Origin: UBA11591 sp040220895
Lineage (GTDB): Bacteria; Bacteroidota; Bacteroidia; Flavobacteriales_E; Vicingaceae
NCBI GenBank assembly: GCA_040220895.1
Contig: JAVJVY010000016.1
Span: 1-64,000 of the forward strand
Direction of reading: 5' to 3'
DNA length: 64,000 bases
The position numbers and the translations under genes were made by a program. The notes under the pieces are model-generated. The model ran no database searches, was not told where the DNA came from, and saw only the letters and a program-made list of their open reading frames with translations. Of this stretch, positions 23,924 through 31,860 are shown piece after piece (position 1 is the stretch's first letter; every line of letters begins with the position of its first letter).

Positions 23924-26900
23924 ATGAAAAAGTTAATATTATTATTATCAACTGCATTTCTAGCAGTAAGTGTTAATGCACAGGATGTGGGAGTGGATTC
24001 CTTGATTACACCAACAACAGCGTGTACTCACAACTTTGAACCAGTAAAAATCAGAATTAAGAATTTCACGGCTGTGGCCGTACCGGCCAGCACCATAACA
24101 GTATCATATCGCCTAAACGGGGGTTCTGCCATTACCGAAACTGTCACCAGTATAATACCAGCCAGTGGCAACCTTATCTGGACTTTTTCAACGGCAGCTG
24201 ACATGACAACACCAGAGGTCAATTACAGTTTTAAGGTTTACACTGGTTGGGCATCCGATGTGAACAACAATAACGACACCATTGTAAAAAGCGTGTATTC
24301 ATTTGGCAACTCATTGGGTGGTATACTCGATCCTGCCGACACCGTCTGTATAGGTTCACAACCCGATACGATTTTTCTAACGGGCTATCTCGGCAAGGTG
24401 CAATTCTGGCAATCATCGCCCGATGGCATTTTCTGGACATCTTTTTCAGATACGAATGACTTTTTCCGCCCAGGCGTTTTGGCAAGTACAACATTCTACA
24501 GAACCTTTGTTAGGAACGGCCCTTGTGCCCAGGTTCCATCAACTTCTGTTAGAATTCAGGTTGATCCGGCTTCGGTTGGTGGAACGGTCAGCGGAGCGGG
24601 CACAATCTGCGATGGGATAAATTCAGGTAATCTGACCCTAAGTGGTAATGTGGGTTCGGTAGTGCGTTGGGAATCTTCGGCCGCAGGAACACCGCCCTGG
24701 ACCAATTTAGGAAACTCCGGAAGCACTACACTGGCGTACTCGAACATTGGATCGGGAGATGACCTTATATACAGGGCTTTGGTTCAGACAGGACTTTGTC
24801 CGGTGGATTCTTCGGATACGGCGACTTTTTCACTTGATCTTCCATCGGTTGGTGGAACGATAAGTCAAACGGCCGGAAATGATACCGTTTGTTCGGGGTC
24901 TAATTCAGGCACATTGACTCTAACAGGTCACCTGGGAACGATCCTGAGATGGGAAGCGGACATTGGTAGCGGTTTTAGCTCAGCAGGAGGAGCAGGAAGT
25001 GCAACATTTAATTTTTCTAATATCACTGCAACAACTACATATAGAGCAGTAGTGAAAAACGGAAGTTGTGACTCTACTAATAGTTCGACATTTACCATTG
25101 TTGTTGATGCGGCCACGGTGGGAGGTGTGATAAGCAGTAATTCAGTAGTGTGCAGTGGCTCAAATGGCGGAACCTTAAATCTCACTGGTCACGTGGGCAC
25201 AGTTATTGAATGGGAACAATCGATAAACGGTGGCGGGACATGGACAACGATTTTACCGGTTAACACTACAACTAGTCAAACTTATAATAACCTGACACAA
25301 ACAACCTTGTTCAGGGCACAGGTAAAAAATGGCCAATGCGCCCAGATTCCTTCGGCCTTTGCCACCATCACAGTAAACTCGGGCACAGTCGGAGGAACCA
25401 TAACCACAGGAGATCCAACAACAGTTTGTGCCGGAAATAATAGCGGAACGCTAACTTACTCAGGCGGTAACGGCGGTGTGGTCAGATGGGAGAGCTCTAC
25501 AAATGGTGGTGCCAGTTGGTCGAACATTGCAAATTTATCGACGACCGAAAATTTCACCAACTTGACAACGACCACCTTATACAGGGTTCGCGTACAAAAT
25601 GCACCCTGTCCTGCGGCCTATTCGGATACAATGACAATTACGGTTTTACCTGCAAGCGTTGCGGGTACCATCAGTGGTACTTCTCCAATTTGTAATGGGT
25701 CATCCGTTAGCTTAGTCTTAGCAGGTAATTCCGGAAACATTGTTTTTTGGCAGCGTTCAGTTAATGGCGGCACATCTTATACCAATATTAGCGGAAGTGC
25801 CGGACAGAGTAACATAACACCTACCGTTACTACCAATACCCTATTCAGGGTTCGAGTAAAGAATGGCACGTGTGATGAAGATACTTCTGCAGATTTTGCA
25901 GTAAATGTTGATCCGGTCAGCGTAGGTGGAAGTGTATCTAGTAACGCCACGGTTTGCGGTGGCAACAATTCAGGTACACTAACCTTGGCGGGCAACGTTG
26001 GAACTATTAGTGATTGGATACAATCTACCAACGGAGGCGCTAGTTGGTCTTCTGTACCCGGACCACCAGTAACTACCAGTACTTACAATTATAATAACCT
26101 TACTCAAACGACCCAGTTTAAGGCAAGGGTTCAAAGCGGAGTATGCCCTGAAGACAGCTCTTCGGATGTGACCATAACTGTTATTCCAGCTGCCGTTGGA
26201 GGAGTAGCCTCGATTAATTCTCCGAACGATACGGTTTGTGAAGGAACTGTCCTAACCACCTTGTTGCTTTCCGGACAAACTGGATCTGTGGTTCAGTGGC
26301 AATTCTCTATCAATGGTGGCACAACGTATACCCCGGTTCCTGGAGCTCCTGCCAACCTGACTCCAGCATTTAATTTCAATTACACGGCCAACACGTTATT
26401 CAGAGCCCTTGTTCAAAATGGTGCCGCATGCGATAGTATCCCTTCTACTTCTGTTCAGATGACGGTTAATCCCACTACTGTTGGTGGAATTGCCAGTGGA
26501 AGCGATTCAGTTTGTCAGGGAACCAACAGCGGAAACATAACACTGTCGGGTCATGTAGGCGCCGTGGTGGAATGGCAGCTTTCTACAAATAACGGTGCTA
26601 CCTGGACACCCATCCCTGCCTCTGGAGGTTCTGCCACATTTGCCTATTCAAACCTATCTCAAGATACTTGGTACCGTGCTTTGGTGAAGAGCGGCCTTTG
26701 TGCAAGTGAGGTTTCAGATACCGCAGCTATTACAATGATACCGTCTGCCGTCGGAGGAACGGTGACTTACACCACGCCAGGTACAAACGTCTGTACCGGC
26801 TCCAACACAGTTACCTTAAATCTAAGTGGTTCAAGCGGTACCATTTTGCGATGGAGAAAATCCATCAATGGAGGGGCGAGTTTCACAAACATTGCCAATA

Positions 26901-29900
26901 CCACAACGACTCATGTTGACAATAATCTAACAATAACTACCATTTATAAAGCAGTCATTCAAGGCTCATCCGGTTGCCCGAATGTCGAATCAATTCCTGA
27001 CACGGTATTTGTTGATGCCCTTTCCGATGCAGGGACGGTAAATGGAACCGTTAGTGTTTGTGATACCGGGAATATGGGTGAGGTCTGGATTACTGGTTAC
27101 ACGGGATCCATTGTTATTTGGCGAAGTCAATTAAATGGCGGTGGATTCTCTAACGTCTCGGGAAGTAGTGGTGAGGATACGATCACTTATACAAACTTGC
27201 TTGCAGGTGTACACGATTTTAAAGCCATTGTTCAAAACGGTGCTTGTCCAAACGACACATCTTCTCTTGCCATCGTTACAGTCAATCCGGACGTAGTTGC
27301 CGGGACACTTTCAGGAGGAGCCTCTTATTGCACTCCAACGAATTCTACCCTTTTATCATTAACAAGTTATACCGGGACGGTCAATGTTTGGCAACAGTCT
27401 ACCAATGGAGGTGCCTCTTTTAGCAATATTTCAGGAACCGCTAACCGAGATACGGTGACCTTTAATAATATAACTAATCCAACGCTTTACAGGGTCATTG
27501 TTTCAAGTGGGGCTTGCGGAACCGACACCAGCAATACCCAAGCCATCGACGTAGGGCAATCCGTTGCCGGAACCTTGAATGTGGATGACTCGGTTTGCAT
27601 TAGTGGAAACAACGCTTTGTTGCAACTTACTGGCTACACAGGTTCAGTCACGGGCTGGCAAGACTCGGTCTCTGGAGGTTCATGGGGAGCAACTTTTAAT
27701 TCAGGTTTTGACACGCTTCGTTACGTTAATCTTACTCAAACAACTTCCTACAGGGTAATCGTTAAGAGCGGGGCTTGCGACGCTGACACATCGAATATTG
27801 TGGTGATTACTGTGAGCGATACGGTTTTTGCCGGGAGTCTTTCTCAAAATCTATCATTTTGTGATACGATCAATTCTGATACACTGTTGTTAAGTGGATA
27901 CTTTGGACCGATTGAAAATTGGTATTCCCGCGTGAATGGTGGTGCATGGCTCCCTTTCTCCCCAGTGAAGACTGATTCCGCATTCATTTTTACTAATCTA
28001 ACTGATTCAATCACCGAATACCGCGTGATCATGGATGGGGGAGTATGTGGCAGCGACACGTCTAATATTGTTTCTGTTCAAGTTGGCGCCTCCCTTGGGG
28101 GAGTTATTTTGACGGGTGACACTGTTTGTAGTGGAAACAATCAAGGCGTTTTGCGCCTGATTGGTTTCAGAGGTAATATACTTGGTTGGGATTCTTCTAC
28201 TGTACCGGGCATATTTGCGCCAATAAATCACTTTGCCGACACATTGATTTACATTGACTTGAGTGATACCGTTACCTACAGGGTTAGGGTGCAGAATCCG
28301 GGTTGTCCAGCAGATACTTCAAGTGAAGTCACGATTGTAACAGTGCCGGGGACAACCTCCGGAATACTTGCCGGTTCTCGAAGTCACTGTTCGACTACCA
28401 ATACTGATTCAGTAATTCTCATCGGGCGCATTGGAAGCATCTTGCTTTGGGAAAGTTCCATCAACATGGGGACTTCTTGGGATACAGTGACAGGGCAACT
28501 TACAGATACTTTTATATATAATAATCTTACCCAAACCACCTGGTATCGAGTTATCGTGCAGGGTTCCGGTATTTGCCCTGATGATACGTCTAACATTGTA
28601 ATGATTCAAATAGGGCCTTCTGATGCCGGTGTGATAAGTGGAGATACACAGATATGCGCGGGCAGCAATGCCAATCTACTACTGAGTGGTTATACAGGAG
28701 ACATTGTTGGTTGGGAGAATTCCATAAATGGTGGCGTGAATTGGAATCCAATTCCAGGAAGTGACACAAATATCATTTCACTAAACCTTAACATTACCAC
28801 AGTTTTCAGAGCCATCGTTCAAAGCGATACATGTGATGCTGATACTTCCGCAATCTATCAGGTGTTGGTTGATCAACCTTATGCCGGGACTTTGATCACG
28901 CCCTCCACTCAATTGTGTTATGGAATTGGCAGTGACACTATCTTTTTGAGCAATCCTGTAGATCAAATATTTGACTGGGAATTGCGTGCAGATACATCAG
29001 CGTTTTTCACCTCTCTAGGAAATGATACGACATTCCAGCGATATGATACCTTGAAGATAACTACGCATTACAGGGTCTTTGTTAAAAATGGCGTTTGTCC
29101 GATTGATACAGTTGGTTTGACCTTAACAGTTGACACCTTTACACTGGCAGGAACAATTACCGGGGATGACACCATTTGTTCCGGAAATAACACGGGACTT
29201 ATTCTTCTCAGTGGTCATATAGGCAATACCTTTACATGGCAATCAAGCACCGATGGCGGAAATACCTTCGTTCCTGCAACGGGTGCCACGAACGACACCT
29301 TCTATGTTTACAGTAATCTTACAGACACTACCGTCTTCCGTGTCGTGGTAGCGAGTGGCGGTTGTCCGCCGGATACAAGTAATTCGGTCTTGATCACCGT
29401 CAAACCAGCAGCTATAGGAGGCCTGGTACTCTCAGACACAAGTTTCTGCAAGGGGCCAAATGGTGGAACACTTAATTTATCAGGGTATTTTGGAACCATC
29501 GTTGGTTGGCAAGAATCCATAGGAGGAGGGGCTTTCGCCAATGTTATTCCTGCAAATACAACGGACGTCTTGACCTTTAGTGGAATTGATACCACCACCT
29601 CATACCGCGTAATCCTGAGCTTTGGTGATTGTCCTGATGATACGTCTAATGTGGCGACCGTAACAGTTCTGCGCACACCTGTGGCCTCAATTACACCTAA
29701 TGGACCTACAGAGTTTTGTGAAGGTAATGATGTGCTTCTTACCGCTGCAGGTGGGCCTGGATATCTCTGGAGTACCAGCGACACTATCGAATCTATAACC
29801 GTTGGAAATACTGGTCAATTTACGGTTGTAGTGACCGACACATTGACGGGATGTTCTGATGCAGATACCATTGATGTGGTGGCCTTCCCACTTCCGAACA

Positions 29901-30403
29901 TAGATGCAGGTACTGATGTAGTCATTCAACTAGGTCAAAGTACTCAATTGAATGCCTCCGGTGGATTGACATACGAATGGACACCGAAAACAGGATTAGA
30001 TGATGGCTTTATTGCCAATCCTAATGCAAGTCCGATAGACACAACCGTATACTTTGTAACATCGATCGATTCAAATGGTTGTGGAGGCACCGACTCTGTT
30101 ATCGTATTCATTATTATTCCTCCAGACACCTCAGGAGCACCGACATTCACCAATTTGTTCACACCCAATGGTGATGGTCATAACGATACCTGGAATATAA
30201 CTGGTAGAATTAAATGCAGTCAATGTAAGGTGGCCATTTACAATAGATACGGCCAGGAGGTATACCAGGACGAAGACTATAGCGATGATTGGGAAGGAAC
30301 CTTTAATGGTAAAAAACTACCTGATGGAACGTATTACTACGTCGTCTCGACAGAAATTGGCAAGATCTACAAAGGGGCCATAACCATATTGAGAGGAGAA
30401 TAA
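23924..30403 (+). CDS. Giant T9SS cargo with 20 tandem Cys-paired domains and CHU_C sorting domain
   Basis: A 2159-residue protein. Residues 1-19 are a signal peptide (MKKLILLLSTAFLAVSVNA). Residues about 20-130 form an N-terminal CARDB-like beta domain. Residues 131 to about 1919 hold twenty tandem domains of 86-95 residues. Each starts near (V/D)(G/A)GT, has a TVCSGxNSGTLxLSGHxG segment, a W in the middle, then YRAxVKNGxC and SxxxxITV. Two PKD/Ig-like domains follow, and the last 85 residues (FTNLFTPNGDGHNDTW ... GAITILRGE) are a type B T9SS sorting domain. Every repeat has one Cys in its first third and one near the end, suggesting an internal disulfide. Function is probably adhesion or surface layer, by inference. 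The next gene starts at the following base and is a PorP/SprF-type protein. Confidence 0.88.
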   Translation: MKKLILLLSTAFLAVSVNAQDVGVDSLITPTTACTHNFEPVKIRIKNFTAVAVPASTITVSYRLNGGSAITETVTSIIPASGNLIWTFSTAADMTTPEVNYSFKVYTGWASDVNNNNDTIVKSVYSFGNSLGGILDPADTVCIGSQPDTIFLTGYLGKVQFWQSSPDGIFWTSFSDTNDFFRPGVLASTTFYRTFVRNGPCAQVPSTSVRIQVDPASVGGTVSGAGTICDGINSGNLTLSGNVGSVVRWESSAAGTPPWTNLGNSGSTTLAYSNIGSGDDLIYRALVQTGLCPVDSSDTATFSLDLPSVGGTISQTAGNDTVCSGSNSGTLTLTGHLGTILRWEADIGSGFSSAGGAGSATFNFSNITATTTYRAVVKNGSCDSTNSSTFTIVVDAATVGGVISSNSVVCSGSNGGTLNLTGHVGTVIEWEQSINGGGTWTTILPVNTTTSQTYNNLTQTTLFRAQVKNGQCAQIPSAFATITVNSGTVGGTITTGDPTTVCAGNNSGTLTYSGGNGGVVRWESSTNGGASWSNIANLSTTENFTNLTTTTLYRVRVQNAPCPAAYSDTMTITVLPASVAGTISGTSPICNGSSVSLVLAGNSGNIVFWQRSVNGGTSYTNISGSAGQSNITPTVTTNTLFRVRVKNGTCDEDTSADFAVNVDPVSVGGSVSSNATVCGGNNSGTLTLAGNVGTISDWIQSTNGGASWSSVPGPPVTTSTYNYNNLTQTTQFKARVQSGVCPEDSSSDVTITVIPAAVGGVASINSPNDTVCEGTVLTTLLLSGQTGSVVQWQFSINGGTTYTPVPGAPANLTPAFNFNYTANTLFRALVQNGAACDSIPSTSVQMTVNPTTVGGIASGSDSVCQGTNSGNITLSGHVGAVVEWQLSTNNGATWTPIPASGGSATFAYSNLSQDTWYRALVKSGLCASEVSDTAAITMIPSAVGGTVTYTTPGTNVCTGSNTVTLNLSGSSGTILRWRKSINGGASFTNIANTTTTHVDNNLTITTIYKAVIQGSSGCPNVESIPDTVFVDALSDAGTVNGTVSVCDTGNMGEVWITGYTGSIVIWRSQLNGGGFSNVSGSSGEDTITYTNLLAGVHDFKAIVQNGACPNDTSSLAIVTVNPDVVAGTLSGGASYCTPTNSTLLSLTSYTGTVNVWQQSTNGGASFSNISGTANRDTVTFNNITNPTLYRVIVSSGACGTDTSNTQAIDVGQSVAGTLNVDDSVCISGNNALLQLTGYTGSVTGWQDSVSGGSWGATFNSGFDTLRYVNLTQTTSYRVIVKSGACDADTSNIVVITVSDTVFAGSLSQNLSFCDTINSDTLLLSGYFGPIENWYSRVNGGAWLPFSPVKTDSAFIFTNLTDSITEYRVIMDGGVCGSDTSNIVSVQVGASLGGVILTGDTVCSGNNQGVLRLIGFRGNILGWDSSTVPGIFAPINHFADTLIYIDLSDTVTYRVRVQNPGCPADTSSEVTIVTVPGTTSGILAGSRSHCSTTNTDSVILIGRIGSILLWESSINMGTSWDTVTGQLTDTFIYNNLTQTTWYRVIVQGSGICPDDTSNIVMIQIGPSDAGVISGDTQICAGSNANLLLSGYTGDIVGWENSINGGVNWNPIPGSDTNIISLNLNITTVFRAIVQSDTCDADTSAIYQVLVDQPYAGTLITPSTQLCYGIGSDTIFLSNPVDQIFDWELRADTSAFFTSLGNDTTFQRYDTLKITTHYRVFVKNGVCPIDTVGLTLTVDTFTLAGTITGDDTICSGNNTGLILLSGHIGNTFTWQSSTDGGNTFVPATGATNDTFYVYSNLTDTTVFRVVVASGGCPPDTSNSVLITVKPAAIGGLVLSDTSFCKGPNGGTLNLSGYFGTIVGWQESIGGGAFANVIPANTTDVLTFSGIDTTTSYRVILSFGDCPDDTSNVATVTVLRTPVASITPNGPTEFCEGNDVLLTAAGGPGYLWSTSDTIESITVGNTGQFTVVVTDTLTGCSDADTIDVVAFPLPNIDAGTDVVIQLGQSTQLNASGGLTYEWTPKTGLDDGFIANPNASPIDTTVYFVTSIDSNGCGGTDSVIVFIIIPPDTSGAPTFTNLFTPNGDGHNDTWNITGRIKCSQCKVAIYNRYGQEVYQDEDYSDDWEGTFNGKKLPDGTYYYVVSTEIGKIYKGAITILRGE
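24314..29680 (+). repeat. Coding tandem array of 20 domains, about 89 codons each
   Basis: Aligning the translation by the recurring VGG/VAG start and the paired Cys gives twenty units covering 1789 residues. Protein similarity is clear while DNA identity is low, so the array is old or kept under selection and is not a recent slippage product. Units 12-20 more often carry a CxxDTSN ending than units 1-10. Confidence 0.85.
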
Positions 30404-31828
30404 ATGATAAAGGCAATGAAGAGACTAATTATTCTATTGTTTATTGGTTGTACAACAGGCCTGTATGCGCAACAGGTGCCGTTTTATAGCCAGTATTTTT
30501 TCAATCCTTTTGTTTACAATCCTGCATTTACAGGACAAAGCCAGGAGGTTAGAGCTTTTCTGATGCACAGAAACCAATGGACGGGAATACAAGGCGCACC
30601 TGTGACCACCATGTTCACGATTGATGGACCAATTCAAGGAGAAAAAGCAGGCATTGGGCTAAATTTCTTCACAGATAAAACCGACCTTCTCAGTACAACC
30701 GGCGCTCGAGTAGCCTATTCTTATGGGTTCAGTATAAATGATGAACACCGAATCAAACTCGGCTTGGGTATTGGGATCTTGAATAATAAGATAGACTACA
30801 GCAGGGCCGTAGTAGATGACGTAACAGACCCGAACCTATTTACCACCAATCAAAGCAGGGCCGTTTTGGATGCCGATTTTGGTATTGCCTATTTCTGGAG
30901 AGATCTGAATGTTGGTATCGCAATGCCACAACTTCTAGACAATAATATCCGGTACGCAAAGGTTGAAGAAGAGCAAACAGTGGCCTATGGATTAAGACGT
31001 CATTACATTTTTACCGCAGGCTATCACTTTGAGATCAACGAGAATTTTGACGTTGATCCGGTCTTGTTGACCAGAATCACACCGGCCTCCCCGTTCCAAT
31101 TTGATCTGGGTGTCATGGGTAGTTATCAGAAACTTGTCTGGCTTGGCTTTACTTACAAACATCAGTATGCCATCGGAACCAGTGTTGGCGGTATTATAAA
31201 TGAAAAGTTATATGCAGGATTATCATACGACTTGATCATCAATGATATTTCTGGTTACAGCGGAAGTAGTACGGAATTATTAGTGGGCTATATCTTTGGT
31301 GAATCCGAGAAAGAAAAACTTGCCGAGGCCAAGCGCCGAGAGGAATTGCGCAATGAACTAGACAGTCTGAGAAACAAACTGAAAGAAACGTCTGATCAAA
31401 CTGATAAGAACACCAAGGCAATAGATTCACTTGGCAATGAGATTCAGAAGGTAAGAACGGATGTCGACGGCGCCATTGAAGAACTTAAAAAGAATCCACC
31501 AACAGGTACTGGGGCATCGGTAACTCCGGCTATCCCTGTAGGAGGCGGAGACAGTGAATTTAGCAATGAATATCTTGATAACAAAGGGGAACCCTTGCCA
31601 AAAGGCTTCTATATTGTTGTTGGCTCTTACAGCGAGCAGAAATGGGCTCGTCAGGCTAAACTGAAGTTCATTAATGCCGGATACGCTGAAACTGATGTTC
31701 TCTACAACATCACTAATAAGTTCTATAACGTATTCTTGTCTTTCACAACGAGCGAAGAAGAGGCGAGAAAGAATTTGAGAAATGCCAGGGCAGAATACCC
31801 GGATGCCTGGCTTAGAAAGATACAATGA
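30404..31828 (+). CDS. PorP/SprF-family T9SS protein with coiled-coil and SPOR-like C-terminal domain
   Basis: The 474-residue protein has a signal peptide (LIILLFIGCTTGLYA) followed by QQVPFYSQYFFNPFVYNPAFTGQ, the standard PorP/SprF opening. The beta-barrel region runs to about residue 300 (ELLVGYIF). It is followed by a charged coiled coil (about 305-365) and, after a Gly/Pro/Thr linker, a C-terminal domain of about 75 residues beginning GFYIVVGSYSEQKWARQAKL. That domain looks like a SPOR domain. SprF-type proteins are needed to export or anchor the type B cargo encoded next to them. The ATG directly follows the TAA of the giant gene, so coupled translation is likely; the ATG at 30416 is an alternative start. 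Confidence 0.87.
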   Translation: MIKAMKRLIILLFIGCTTGLYAQQVPFYSQYFFNPFVYNPAFTGQSQEVRAFLMHRNQWTGIQGAPVTTMFTIDGPIQGEKAGIGLNFFTDKTDLLSTTGARVAYSYGFSINDEHRIKLGLGIGILNNKIDYSRAVVDDVTDPNLFTTNQSRAVLDADFGIAYFWRDLNVGIAMPQLLDNNIRYAKVEEEQTVAYGLRRHYIFTAGYHFEINENFDVDPVLLTRITPASPFQFDLGVMGSYQKLVWLGFTYKHQYAIGTSVGGIINEKLYAGLSYDLIINDISGYSGSSTELLVGYIFGESEKEKLAEAKRREELRNELDSLRNKLKETSDQTDKNTKAIDSLGNEIQKVRTDVDGAIEELKKNPPTGTGASVTPAIPVGGGDSEFSNEYLDNKGEPLPKGFYIVVGSYSEQKWARQAKLKFINAGYAETDVLYNITNKFYNVFLSFTTSEEEARKNLRNARAEYPDAWLRKIQ

Positions 31829-31829
31829 T

Positions 31830-31860
31830 AAAAAAGGCCTCCCAAGTGAGGCCTTTTATT
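31830..31860. terminator. Bidirectional terminator between the porP/sprF-type gene and the LTD protein
   Basis: AAAAGGCCTC (31832-31841) and GAGGCCTTTT (31848-31857) form a 10-base stem with a 6-base loop, flanked by A and T runs, so it works for both convergent genes. Confidence 0.85.

Noticed and set aside
24314..29680. CRISPR-like or DNA-level tandem array at 24-30 kb
   Set aside because: The periodicity is about 270 bases, in frame, conserved at protein level and not at DNA level; there are no short identical repeats with spacers.
29308..29784. 158-residue frame on the minus strand inside the giant repeat gene
   Set aside because: It is an antisense shadow of the repeat array, with the same periodic composition and no start context.
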